Positions 57,177 to 64,000 of a stretch of 64,000 nucleotides of DNA are shown one piece after another. The DNA lies in NCBI GenBank assembly GCA_900769405.1, contig CAAGGL010000026.1, positions 62,001 to 126,000 on the forward strand, given 5' to 3'. Every line of letters begins with the position of its first letter. Position 1 is the first letter of the stretch. The stretch comes from an uncultured Alistipes sp. (GTDB taxonomy: Bacteria; Bacteroidota; Bacteroidia; Bacteroidales; Rikenellaceae). The position numbers were made by a program, and so were the translations under genes. The notes beneath the pieces were generated by a model that did no database searches, was not told the DNA's origin, and saw only the letters and a program-made list of their open reading frames with translations.

Positions 57177-58331
57177 TCACAACACATTTGCAGCGGCATA
57201 ACGCTCGACATCTGAGGCGGTTATACTCTCACCACTTAGGATTATCAAGCGCTCGACAACATTACGCAACTCGCGGATATTGCCGCTCCACGGCATTGCC
57301 GACAGCAGTTCAACGGCGGTCGGGGCGATACCCTTCGGGGCGATAGAATACTCGCCACAAATCTTCTCGATAAAGTGCTCGACCAGCAGCGGAATATCGC
57401 CACGACGATCGGCCAGCGCGGGCACCGAGATCACAATCACGCTCAATCGGTGATAGAGGTCCTCGCGGAAGTTGCCACGTCGAATCTCCTCTCGCAGATT
57501 TTTGTTCGTCGCCGCCACCACGCGCACATTGACATCGATATCGCGATCGCTACCCACGCGGCTGATACGATTCTCCTGCAACGCGCGCAGCACCTTCGCC
57601 TGCGCCGAAAGGCTCATATCACCAATTTCGTCCATAAACAACGTACCACCCGCCGCCTGCTCAAACTTTCCCTTGCGCTGTTTGACCGCCGAGGTGAAGG
57701 CTCCCTTCTCGTGACCAAACAGCTCGCTCTCGATCAGCTCCGACGGAATGGCCGCACAATTCACCTCGACGAACGGAGCCGCCGCGCGACGGCTCTTCTC
57801 GTGTAACCACCGAGCCACCAGCTCTTTACCCGTGCCATTTGCGCCCGTAATCAACACTCGCGCATCGGACGGCGCAACCTTATCGATCAACTCGCGAACG
57901 TGCGAAATAGCCTCCGAAACGCCCACAATCTCCTCGACGCGCGCCACCCGACGACGCACCTTTGCCGGCACCGCAACCATCGGTTGATCCTCGGTCGGTT
58001 CGGCCTCAGCAGCCTCCGCCACCTTGCGGATCGCACCCAGCAGGCGATTCATATCAATCGGTCGTGTCAAAAACTCCGTAGCCCCAGCACGCACCGCATC
58101 GACGGCCGCCTCAACCGACGATTCCGAGGCCAACACAATGAACGGGACACCAATTCGTGGCACGCTGTGTGCATCATCGGTCAGTATGATATCGATGGGC
58201 GAACGCGAACAGAGTTCATCGGCAGCGGCCGAAGTTGCGGCACACTCGGTAGCGTAACCCTCATATTCGAGCCGTTCGCGCAGGGTGTTGCGCATACTTT
58301 TGGAGCGATCAACGATCAAAACCTTTGTCAT
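57177..58331 (-). CDS. NtrC-like AAA+ response regulator with altered receiver and no HTH
   Basis: The start at 58331 (MTKVLIVDRSKSM) is chosen because a promoter box lies at 58370-58377; 384 residues. The receiver is short and unusual: the acidic pair reads DR (8-9), D52 is present in LTDDAHS, and the conserved Lys is R90 in FLTRPID. The sigma-54 AAA+ domain is complete: GANGTGKE, HEKGAFTSA (GAFTGA variant), GGTLFMDEIGDM and the R-finger region. The chain ends at VERYAAANVL, directly after the AAA+ lid, without the usual Fis-type HTH. It may act from solution, or the tail was lost near element B. Confidence 0.88.
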   Translation of the reverse strand: MTKVLIVDRSKSMRNTLRERLEYEGYATECAATSAAADELCSRSPIDIILTDDAHSVPRIGVPFIVLASESSVEAAVDAVRAGATEFLTRPIDMNRLLGAIRKVAEAAEAEPTEDQPMVAVPAKVRRRVARVEEIVGVSEAISHVRELIDKVAPSDARVLITGANGTGKELVARWLHEKSRRAAAPFVEVNCAAIPSELIESELFGHEKGAFTSAVKQRKGKFEQAAGGTLFMDEIGDMSLSAQAKVLRALQENRISRVGSDRDIDVNVRVVAATNKNLREEIRRGNFREDLYHRLSVIVISVPALADRRGDIPLLVEHFIEKICGEYSIAPKGIAPTAVELLSAMPWSGNIRELRNVVERLIILSGESITASDVERYAAANVL

Positions 58332-58358
58332 AGATATTGTAATAGTAAAAAATTTGTG

Positions 58359-58366
58359 TATTTTTG
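58359..58366 (+). promoter_or_regulatory. Bacteroidetes -7 box for the DUF4290 gene
   Basis: TATTTTTG followed by CACC. The gene starts at 58566, so the leader would be near 190 bases, which is long. It nearly touches the minus-strand box at 58370. Confidence 0.5.
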
Positions 58367-58369
58367 CAC

Positions 58370-58377
58370 CAAAGTTA
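58370..58377 (-). promoter_or_regulatory. Bacteroidetes -7 box for the NtrC-like gene
   Basis: The minus strand reads TAACTTTG, 38 bases before the start at 58331. Only three bases separate it from the plus-strand box, so the two promoters probably exclude each other. Confidence 0.6.
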
Positions 58378-58565
58378 GCCAATAGACCGAACAATCCAAA
58401 TCTTCATCGGATAGTCGCGGCCGACTAAGTTGCGCAAGCAAAATAGCTGTAAACAAACCATTTCCGTTGCCCGTAACGATTGTCTGACGAACGCTTCGCC
58501 GTATCGTTCGCATCGTAATTGCCGACAAAACCATTCGGACGGAACATTATCAAACAACACCGACA

Positions 58566-59255
58566 ATGAAAAAGAATTATAACTATAAACGTCAGAAACT
58601 CTTCCTGCCCGAGTATGGTCGCCATATTCAGGAGATGGTCGATTCGCTGCTGCTGATCGAAGATCGCCGCGAACGAAACCGCCAGGCGCGCGCCGTAATC
58701 GCCGTGATGGGTAACCTCAACCCCCTGCTGCGCGACACGGCCGAGTACACTCACAAGTTGTGGGATCATATGTTCATAATGTCTGATTTCAAGCTCGATG
58801 TCGATTCGCCCTACCCTCCCGTGACGCGCGAGTCGCTCACCATTCGTCCCAAGAAGATGCGCTACCCGTCGAATCACATAATGTACAAACACTATGGCAA
58901 GAGCGTCGAGCGAATGATCCGTTCGTTGGAGCACCAGACCAACCCCGCGATTGTGGCAAATACGATCGACAACATCGCCCGATATATGCGTGCCAAGAGT
59001 TACGAATACAACGAGGAGCATCCCAACAACGAGGTGATCATTCGCGATATAAAGCGAATGTCCGAAGGTCGTATCGAGCTGAACGAATCTGCTCTGAATA
59101 ATCTCCGAAGCGACTACAAACAGCACCATTCGTCGCGTAACGGCAAGAACCAGCAGGGCAAGCAGCAGAAAAACCAGAAGAAAAACCGTTTCCAGCACAA
59201 CCAGCACTCGAAAAATCAGAAAAACAACGCCCAGCGACGCAACTTCTCGAAGTAG
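58566..59255 (+). CDS. DUF4290 protein
   Basis: A protein of 229 residues of the DUF4290 family, a conserved Bacteroidetes protein of unknown function (YGRHIQEMVDSLLLIEDRRERNRQARAVI in part; LWDHMFIMSDFKLDVDSPYP). The globular part ends near 180. The last 50 residues are a low-complexity tail of Asn, Gln, Lys and Arg, which suggests nucleic-acid contact. No signal peptide, so cytoplasmic. It is followed by a terminator. Confidence 0.88.
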   Translation: MKKNYNYKRQKLFLPEYGRHIQEMVDSLLLIEDRRERNRQARAVIAVMGNLNPLLRDTAEYTHKLWDHMFIMSDFKLDVDSPYPPVTRESLTIRPKKMRYPSNHIMYKHYGKSVERMIRSLEHQTNPAIVANTIDNIARYMRAKSYEYNEEHPNNEVIIRDIKRMSEGRIELNESALNNLRSDYKQHHSSRNGKNQQGKQQKNQKKNRFQHNQHSKNQKNNAQRRNFSK

Positions 59256-59298
59256 CCGTTTGGCGTTATCCGAACGCTGTGTTTACATATAAAAATAG

Positions 59299-59325
59299 GG
59301 GCAGACCGCGAAAGTCTGTCCTTTT
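59299..59325 (+). terminator. Terminator after the DUF4290 gene
   Basis: GGGCAGAC (59299-59306) pairs with GTCTGTCC (59314-59321), one G-T pair, followed by five T. Confidence 0.8.
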
Positions 59326-59351
59326 TCGTTTGTTTTATCGGAAATATAGCG

Positions 59352-59359
59352 TATATTTG
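59352..59359 (+). promoter_or_regulatory. Bacteroidetes -7 box for the thioredoxin-like/lpxH/thyA/folA run
   Basis: TATATTTG lies 35 bases before the thioredoxin-like gene and may serve the four close genes that follow. Confidence 0.65.
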
Positions 59360-59394
59360 TAGTTTGGAAGTAGAAAACAATAAAAACACTAAAT

Positions 59395-60516
59395 ATGAAA
59401 AGAATTTTCATTCTGATCGCAGCCGCAGTGGCGGCAGTCGCTTGCAATAGCGGCAACATCAAACTCGAAGGCCGTCTGATCGGCTGTGACACCACAATGG
59501 TTTACGTCGAGTCGCTCGGCGCAACATTCGGCAGTCAGGTTGTCGATTCGGTACGCACCGACGAGCGCGGTAAATTCGACATTAAGATCAATGCCGAGGG
59601 CGACCAGCTCGCACTCTACAACCTCAACTGCAACGGTCAGCGTATTCCGCTGCTGCTCGCTAAGGGCGACGCTGTTACTATCAATTCGGTCGGCAGCATC
59701 GCTCGCAACTACGAGGTTAGCGGCTCGGAGGAGTCGGCTCTGCTCAAACAGGTTACATTCCTGATGTTGGACGGTGCAGCACGCCTCGATTCGCTGTCGA
59801 CCTGCTTTGCCGGTCTGACCGACGAGAGCGCACGTCAGCAGTTGCTCAAAGATTACACGCAGGAGTACTACCGCATCAAGCGCAGCCAGATCGAGTTTAT
59901 CGTTGCAAACTCGTCGTCGGTGGCGGCTCTCTACGCTCTCTATCAGCGTCTGCCCAATGACGATGTACTGTTCAACGGCGCTACCGACGTGGTTTACTAC
60001 CGTATGGTTGCCGATGCCATCGAGGAGCGTTACCCCTCGTCGCCCTATCTCAACCTTGTTCGTCGCGACATCGCTGCGATGGATCTGGTTGGTGCAGCTA
60101 TCACCTCGCAGCTCAACTATCCCGACCTGAATATCCCCGATATGTTCGGTAACAAAGTACAGCTCTCGTCGTTGCAGGGCAAGGTTATTCTGGTTGATTT
60201 CTGGTCGGCAATGGCAGGCAACAGCAACCAGATCAACGCCGATCTGAAAGAGGTTTACGAGAAGTATGCCGAGCGCGGTTTCGAGATCTATCAGATCGGT
60301 ATCGAGAGCTCGAAGGCTGTATGGGTAAGCGCAGTTCAGGAGCAGAACCTGCCCTGGATCTCGGTTAGCGACTTGCAGGGCACCGCATCGTCGGCTGTGG
60401 CTCTGTACAACGTGCAGACCGTACCCACAAACTTCCTGATCGACCGCGAAGGCAATATCGTCGGCAAGAACTTCTACGGCGCTGATCTCGACAAGCGCGT
60501 AGCTGCTCTGCTCTAA
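59395..60516 (+). CDS. DUF4369/thioredoxin-like lipoprotein without CxxC
   Basis: A protein of 373 residues with a short lipoprotein signal (FILIAAAVAAVAC, Cys at 17). Residues about 20-115 are a DUF4369-type beta domain, 120-240 helical, and 240-373 a TlpA/thioredoxin fold (VQLSSLQGKVILVDFWSA, QTVPTNFLIDREGNIV). The redox motif WCGPC of TlpA proteins is changed to AGNS at 274-277, so no disulfide chemistry is possible there; the cis-proline after QTV is kept. A binding or scaffold role is likely. Twelve bases before lpxH. Confidence 0.88.
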   Translation: MKRIFILIAAAVAAVACNSGNIKLEGRLIGCDTTMVYVESLGATFGSQVVDSVRTDERGKFDIKINAEGDQLALYNLNCNGQRIPLLLAKGDAVTINSVGSIARNYEVSGSEESALLKQVTFLMLDGAARLDSLSTCFAGLTDESARQQLLKDYTQEYYRIKRSQIEFIVANSSSVAALYALYQRLPNDDVLFNGATDVVYYRMVADAIEERYPSSPYLNLVRRDIAAMDLVGAAITSQLNYPDLNIPDMFGNKVQLSSLQGKVILVDFWSAMAGNSNQINADLKEVYEKYAERGFEIYQIGIESSKAVWVSAVQEQNLPWISVSDLQGTASSAVALYNVQTVPTNFLIDREGNIVGKNFYGADLDKRVAALL

Positions 60517-60528
60517 AACCCTCGGGCG

Positions 60529-61275
60529 ATGTACTATTTCGCCTCGGATATGCATCTGGGACACGGTGACGCACCCTCGGCGCGACACCGCGAGAACCTT
60601 TTGGTGCAATGGCTCGACCACGCAGCCAAGGACGCAACGGAGATCTATCTGCTGGGTGATGTCTTCGATTTCTGGTTCGAGTGGGCCGAAGTTGTTCCCG
60701 CAGGACACGTGCGTCTGCTGGGTAAATTGGCAGAACTGAGCGACCGAGGTATCGAAATCCACCTCTTCACGGGCAACCACGATATGTGGCAACGCGGCTA
60801 TTTGGAGCACGAATGTGGCGTGCGCGTTCACTACTCGCCCGAACAGACTCTGCTCGCAGGCCGCCGCGTGTGGATCGGTCACGGCGACAACCTCAACATC
60901 AAGGGGCAACCGATGTTGCAACTGATGAACACGATGTTCCGTTCGCGCGTGGTGCGTGCGCTCTTCTCGTGGCTCGTCCACCCCACCCTCTCGATGCGTT
61001 TCGGCAAGTGGTGGAGCGGAAGCAGTCGCAAGGCTCACGGCGGAGCACCCAATCCCGAAGAGGCCAATCGTGCGCTGGTCGAATATGCCGAGCAACATCC
61101 CCACGCCGCTGATATTGATCTATTTATCTTCGGTCATACACACGCTCCCGCACACTATCGCACCACCCATTCCGAGGTCTATTTCCTCGGCGAGTGGATC
61201 GGTAGCGACGCGCCTACTTACGGCGTACTCGATGCGGAGGGCAACTTTACATTGAAACAATTCAACATCCAATAA
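60529..61275 (+). CDS. lpxH: UDP-2,3-diacylglucosamine diphosphatase
   Basis: A protein of 248 residues of the calcineurin-like phosphoesterase fold. Metal-binding motifs are complete: SDMHLG, GDVFDFWFEW, GNHDMW, IGHGDNLN and FGHTHAPAH. The LpxH-type FDFWFEW stretch supports hydrolysis of UDP-2,3-diacylglucosamine to lipid X in lipid A synthesis at the inner face of the membrane. It lies 12 bases after the thioredoxin-like gene and 5 before thyA. Confidence 0.9.
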   Translation: MYYFASDMHLGHGDAPSARHRENLLVQWLDHAAKDATEIYLLGDVFDFWFEWAEVVPAGHVRLLGKLAELSDRGIEIHLFTGNHDMWQRGYLEHECGVRVHYSPEQTLLAGRRVWIGHGDNLNIKGQPMLQLMNTMFRSRVVRALFSWLVHPTLSMRFGKWWSGSSRKAHGGAPNPEEANRALVEYAEQHPHAADIDLFIFGHTHAPAHYRTTHSEVYFLGEWIGSDAPTYGVLDAEGNFTLKQFNIQ

Positions 61276-61280
61276 GCGAT

Positions 61281-62180
61281 ATGAAAGCATATCTCGATCT
61301 GTTGCGCCGAATCATCGACGAAGGCGCGGTGAAAGGCGACCGCACGGGAACGGGAACGAAGAGCGTTTTCGGCCACCAAATGCGTTTCGACCTGAGCGAG
61401 GGTTTTCCCCTGCTCACCACCAAGAAGGTCTTTTTGAAGGGCGTGATCCACGAGCTATTGTGGTTCTTGGCGGGCGACACGAACATAGGTTATCTGGTGC
61501 GCAACGGCGTGCACATCTGGGATAATGACGCTTATCGCTACTATGGCGAGCTGTGCGCCGAGCGCGGTGTCGAGCCCATTTCGCGCGAGCAGTTTCTTGC
61601 CGAGGCCGAGCAGGGAAACGCCTCAGAGATTGAGGGTTACCGCTATGGCGACCTGAATCACGTCTATGGCTATCAGTGGCGCAGTTGGCCCCGCCCCGAC
61701 GGTCGCGCAATCGACCAGATCAGCGAGGTGATCGACACCATACGTCGCAATCCCAACTCGCGCCGTATGCTGGTTTCGGCGTGGAATGTGGCCGAGGTCG
61801 AGCAGATGGCTCTGCCCCCTTGCCACGTGATGTTCCAATTCTATGTGGCTGACGGACGCCTCTCGTGCCAGCTCTATCAGCGTAGCGCCGATACCTTCCT
61901 CGGCGTTCCGTTCAACATCGCGTCGTATGCCCTGCTGACGATGATGATCGCGCAGGTATGCGGCTTGCAACCCGGTGATTTCATTCATACGTTGGGTGAT
62001 ACACATCTGTATCTCAACCACTTGGATCAGGCTACTGAGCAGCTCTCGCGCGAGCCGCGCAAACTGCCCACGATGCACCTCAATCACGACGTGAAGTCGA
62101 TTTTCGATTTCCGCTACGAGGATTTCACGCTCGAAGGCTACGATCCGCACCCCGCAATTAAGGCGCCGATGTCGTTCTAA
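61281..62180 (+). CDS. thyA: Thymidylate synthase
   Basis: A protein of 299 residues; the usual 264 plus an insertion of about 35 near residues 78-115 as in some ThyA. The catalytic Cys is in LPPCHVMFQFYV, and RTGTGTKSVFGHQMRFDL and LGDTHLYLNHLDQ are conserved. It methylates dUMP with methylene-tetrahydrofolate. It is followed after 46 bases by folA, which regenerates tetrahydrofolate from the dihydrofolate it produces. Confidence 0.97.
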   Translation: MKAYLDLLRRIIDEGAVKGDRTGTGTKSVFGHQMRFDLSEGFPLLTTKKVFLKGVIHELLWFLAGDTNIGYLVRNGVHIWDNDAYRYYGELCAERGVEPISREQFLAEAEQGNASEIEGYRYGDLNHVYGYQWRSWPRPDGRAIDQISEVIDTIRRNPNSRRMLVSAWNVAEVEQMALPPCHVMFQFYVADGRLSCQLYQRSADTFLGVPFNIASYALLTMMIAQVCGLQPGDFIHTLGDTHLYLNHLDQATEQLSREPRKLPTMHLNHDVKSIFDFRYEDFTLEGYDPHPAIKAPMSF

Positions 62181-62214
62181 AACGAGGGCGTGGCAAAGAA
62201 TTTGTGACAATTTT

Positions 62215-62241
62215 GAATTGTGAATTATGAACTGTGAATTG
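62215..62241 (+). repeat. 7-bp repeat covering the folA start
   Basis: Four imperfect copies of the 7-base unit (GAATTGT, GAATTAT, GAACTGT, GAATTG) cover the folA initiation region, including the ATG at 62227. The same unit forms the arms at 15428-15446 and 15584-15602. Confidence 0.55.
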
Positions 62242-62724
62242 AATATAATCGTTGCCGTAGCCGAGAATGGCGTTATCGGTGGCGCGAACACGTTGCTGTG
62301 GCACATTTCGGAGGATCTGCGCCGTTTCAAACAGCTGACGACGGGTCACCCCGTGATTATGGGTCGCAAGACCTATCTGTCGATCGGACGTCCGCTGCCC
62401 AACCGCCGAAACATCGTCATCTCGCGCCAAAGCGACCTGCAAATCGAAGGCTGTGAGGTGTTTAGCTCGTTGGAGGCCGCTATCGAGGCGTGCCGTGCGG
62501 CGGGTGCCGAGCAGGCGTTTGTGATTGGCGGTGGCGAGGTCTATCGTCAGGCTCTGCCGCTGGCCGACCGTATTCATTACACGCGCGTGCGTCGTGCGTA
62601 CGAGGGCGACACAACCTTCCCCGCGCTCGATCCCGAGCAGTGGAAAATGGTTAGCGAGGAGCGTTTCGAGCGTGGCGAGAAGTACGAATATCCCTATTCG
62701 TTCGAGATCTACGAGCGAGCATAA
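62227..62724 (+). CDS. folA: Dihydrofolate reductase
   Basis: A protein of 165 residues, the usual length. IIVAVAENGVIGGANTLLWHISEDLRRF (in part), HPVIMGRKTYLSIGRPLPNRRN and FVIGGGEVYRQAL are the folate and NADPH sites. It reduces dihydrofolate to tetrahydrofolate. The start lies within a 7-bp repeat, so the first few residues (MNCELN) may vary between strains. Confidence 0.97.
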   Translation: MNCELNIIVAVAENGVIGGANTLLWHISEDLRRFKQLTTGHPVIMGRKTYLSIGRPLPNRRNIVISRQSDLQIEGCEVFSSLEAAIEACRAAGAEQAFVIGGGEVYRQALPLADRIHYTRVRRAYEGDTTFPALDPEQWKMVSEERFERGEKYEYPYSFEIYERA

Positions 62725-62812
62725 ATAGGCGCCAGAGGGGGTTCTCGGGGCGGTTGTCGAACTTTTTTACACGTTTTTTGCAGTTCGATTTGGTCGTACC
62801 GTTTTTTTTACT
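62725..62812 (+). other. Non-coding stretch after folA
   Basis: The bases after folA contain G-rich patches (62736-62755) and several T-runs, but I see no clear hairpin terminator and no gene. The stretch ends at the promoter box of the tRNA. Confidence 0.4.
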
Positions 62813-62820
62813 TACCTTTG
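62813..62820 (+). promoter_or_regulatory. Bacteroidetes -7 box for the initiator tRNA
   Basis: TACCTTTG followed by CACC lies about 104 bases before the tRNA, leaving room for a structured leader. Confidence 0.65.
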
Positions 62821-62839
62821 CACCAACAAAAACGAAATA

Positions 62840-62910
62840 GCAACTTCGGGAGAGATGAAATCCCGCGCTTAAAGGGGGGGCGATTGAGCCTGAACCGAGG
62901 AGAGAGTTGC
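62840..62910 (+). other. Possible structured leader before tRNA-fMet
   Basis: GCAACT (62840-62845) can pair with AGTTGC (62905-62910), enclosing a hairpin CGGGA/TCCCG (62847-62865) and a run of seven G (62874-62880). This could be a processed leader or a small RNA; the support is modest. Confidence 0.35.
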
Positions 62911-62923
62911 GAAAGCGTATTAT

Positions 62924-62996
62924 CGCGGAGTGGAGCAGTTGGCAGCTCGTTGGGCTCATAACCCAAAGGTCGGAGGTTCGAGTCCTCCCTCCGCTA
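62924..62996 (+). tRNA. Initiator tRNA-Met (CAU)
   Basis: The acceptor stem starts with an unpaired C1-T72, and the anticodon stem TTGGG/CCCAA has three consecutive G-C pairs next to loop CTCATAA, both hallmarks of the initiator. T arm GGAGG-TTCGAGT-CCTCC. CCA is not encoded. Confidence 0.9.
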
Positions 62997-63000
62997 CTCA

Positions 63001-63030
63001 AAGGACAAATCGAGAGGTTTGTCCTTTTTT
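63001..63030 (+). terminator. Terminator after tRNA-fMet
   Basis: AAGGACAAA (63001-63009) pairs with TTTGTCCTT (63018-63026), followed by more T. Confidence 0.88.
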
Positions 63031-63177
63031 TATTTTCACACTTTGAGGAACATTTTATTCGGGCGGAAATACAATAAATCGCCCTTCTACTGCATTTAGG
63101 TCGATGTTTTACGGAAAAATCAACCCACATCAAAGAGCAAAAACTTAAACCTAAACAAAATAAATTAGAAGACTACG

Positions 63178-63381
63178 ATGAGAAAATTATTGGTTGCGAC
63201 ACTTGTTGCATTGCAATGTGTGCTATCGGTATGCAATGCGCTCAGCGTGTCGGTGTTCAATGCCTACAACCGCCGCAATGTCAGCGCCAAGCAGTTCCAA
63301 ATTGTGGACAGCGCAATCTTGGAGTCGAGCATCAACTACCTCTCGATTACCCCCAACGTGTCACTTATGCTTAAATTCTAA
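63178..63381 (+). pseudogene. TonB-dependent receptor remnant (signal peptide joined to last barrel strands)
   Basis: An open frame of 67 codons. The first 22 residues are a signal peptide (LLVATLVALQCVLSVCNA); the next 45 match the extreme C-terminus of a TonB-dependent receptor (SVFNAYNRRNVSAKQF, then SITPNVSLMLKF with the terminal F). Some 700 residues between are missing, with the reading frame kept across the joint. It cannot form a barrel. It is followed by an equally shortened DUF4249 gene, its usual partner. Confidence 0.75.
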
Positions 63382-63387
63382 ACCGAT

Positions 63388-63813
63388 ATGAAACATATTA
63401 TATATACTCTTGGTTGCGCTCCTCGCTGTTGCGTGCGAGCCGACTCTCGAAGCGGAGTTCACCGACCGCCCCGTAGTGTGTTGCTATCTCGCGGCCGAGC
63501 AATCACCGACGCTGACCGTGCAGAAACTGATCCCGTTTCAGAGCGACGCCGTGTTTAGCGACGAAGATGTGAACAATCTCGACATCACAATTACCGACCT
63601 CACTACTGCGACCGACTATCGCTTGCTGAATATCGGTGCGGGAGCCTATTGCAACGAAAACCTCGTAGCAAAGGCAGGTCACGAGTATCGACTCCGCTTC
63701 GACTACGCTGGTCGATGTGAAGGGTAATATCGACGGCGGCTACGGTATTTTCACGGGCATCAACAGCTTCACCAAGACGATCATCGTCACCGAGCAGTCG
63801 CGCCCCTTCTAAC
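63388..63813 (+). pseudogene. DUF4249 lipoprotein remnant, deleted inside and frameshifted
   Basis: ATG at 63388 begins MKHIIYT, and the lipoprotein signal continues in the next frame from 63410 (LVALLAVAC, then EPTLEAEFTDRPVVCCYL, typical of DUF4249). That frame reads YRLRFDYA and ends at 63727, while the family C-terminus continues in the first frame as LVDVKGNIDGGYGIFTGINSF, ending EQSRPF at 63813. So there are two frame changes and a large internal loss. DUF4249 proteins work with the receptor encoded just before, which is also decayed. Confidence 0.7.
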
Positions 63814-63839
63814 CGCCAACATCGCACGGCACACATAAC

Positions 63840-63869
63840 AAGGACAAGCCCCACACGGGACTTGTCCTT
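63840..63869. terminator. Bidirectional terminator
   Basis: AAGGACAAG (63840-63848) pairs with CTTGTCCTT (63861-63869), with an additional CCC/GGG inside. A T-run follows on the plus strand; on the minus strand it comes 25 bases after the stop of the last gene. Confidence 0.8.
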
Positions 63870-63894
63870 ATTTTTGCGATATCTACACCTTCGA

Positions 63895-64000
63895 CTATCC
63901 GCAGTGGAAGTAGCGGCGGACAAGTTCGAGCATTGCCTCCTGGTTGTCGGCGATGTCGCTACGCAGGGTCTTGTCGCCATACGAGCGCAACTTCTTGATG
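63895..64000 (-). CDS. C-terminal end of an unidentified protein (start beyond window)
   Basis: The minus strand is open from the window edge to a TAG at 63895-63897, giving 35 codons that end SDIADNQEAMLELVRRYFHCG. Codon use (CTG, CGT, GAC, ATC) fits a real gene, and a terminator hairpin follows. Too short to identify. Confidence 0.5.
   Translation of the reverse strand, partial: IKKLRSYGDKTLRSDIADNQEAMLELVRRYFHCG

Noticed and set aside
63410..63727. A complete small lipoprotein gene with a TTG start
   Set aside because: The frame begins and ends at points where the DUF4249 sequence continues in another frame, so it is better read as part of a pseudogene.
1..64000. rRNA genes, tmRNA, or complete insertion sequences
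   Set aside because: None of the diagnostic rRNA or tmRNA segments and no transposase gene was seen in the window.

Overview
The window looks like a chromosome segment of a Bacteroidales bacterium, most likely Alistipes-like (Rikenellaceae). Evidence from the sequence: many genes are preceded by the Bacteroidetes-type -7 box TAnnTTTG; there is a type III glutamine synthetase, a NigD-like lipoprotein, a lipidated TamA relative (TamL type), an HU-like/SPOR protein, a DUF4290 protein, and remnants of a TonB-dependent receptor/DUF4249 pair. Base composition is moderately GC-rich with heavy use of TCG serine codons, which opens long false reading frames on the opposite strand. The genus is an inference.

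Layout. 1-5758 (minus): a SpoIID/LytB protein, a GalT/HIT-like DUF4922 protein and a GT2 glycosyltransferase, then a large secreted amidase-like protein. 5989-7690 (plus): an amino-sugar kinase and MurQ (MurNAc recycling). 7760-7952: a dense set of palindromes. 7956-10937 (minus): rpiB, a HerA-like ATPase and a NucS-like nuclease. 11111-13767 (plus): an ECF sigma factor, a membrane/beta-barrel protein and a NigD-like lipoprotein. 13979-17972 (minus): metK and tamL. 18222-23494 (plus): hydrolase, acetyltransferase, gamma-carbonic-anhydrase-like protein, a LytS/LytTR two-component pair and a Spy-like protein. 23576-27420 (minus): a murein-peptide operon (NlpC/P60, dipeptide epimerase, transglutaminase-like). 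28261-33339: lipoprotein, glnN, gltX, ychF. 33533-35468 (plus): two FKBP-like lipoproteins, one with a tyrosine-rich segment. 35569-38329: an isolated phage terminase, a small gene and a LexA-like repressor next to tRNA-Gln. 38612-39883: a nucleoside-type MFS permease. 40039-49167 (minus): rsmE, six genes of a complex-I/group-4-hydrogenase-like membrane complex and two chromate-transporter halves, closely spaced. 49244-54971: M3 peptidase, MerR regulator, HU/SPOR protein, lgt and a repressor-like protein. 55037-58331: tRNA-Arg, a NarX/NarL-type pair and an NtrC-like AAA+ protein. 58566-62724 (plus): DUF4290, thioredoxin-like protein, lpxH, thyA, folA. 62924-64000: initiator tRNA, two decayed genes and one partial gene.

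Two points stand out. First, the complex at 41124-48437 keeps the ion-channel residues of its antiporter-like subunits, but the large subunit lacks the NiFe cysteines and the small subunit lacks every cysteine of the proximal iron-sulfur cluster. It resembles the described Ehr (energy-converting hydrogenase related) group, with even more of its redox centres gone, and its genes run directly into the chromate-transporter pair. Second, a family of nested palindromic elements sits in intergenic regions. Two copies (7777 and 57086) share inner hairpins while their outer stem differs by compensating changes. Two more (39961 and 15475) share only the architecture: outer stem, G-rich strand, inner hairpin with a 3-nt loop, outer stem, nearby short hairpin.

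A recurring theme is cell-wall turnover: SpoIID protein, amidase-like protein, MurNAc kinase and etherase, and the P60/epimerase operon.
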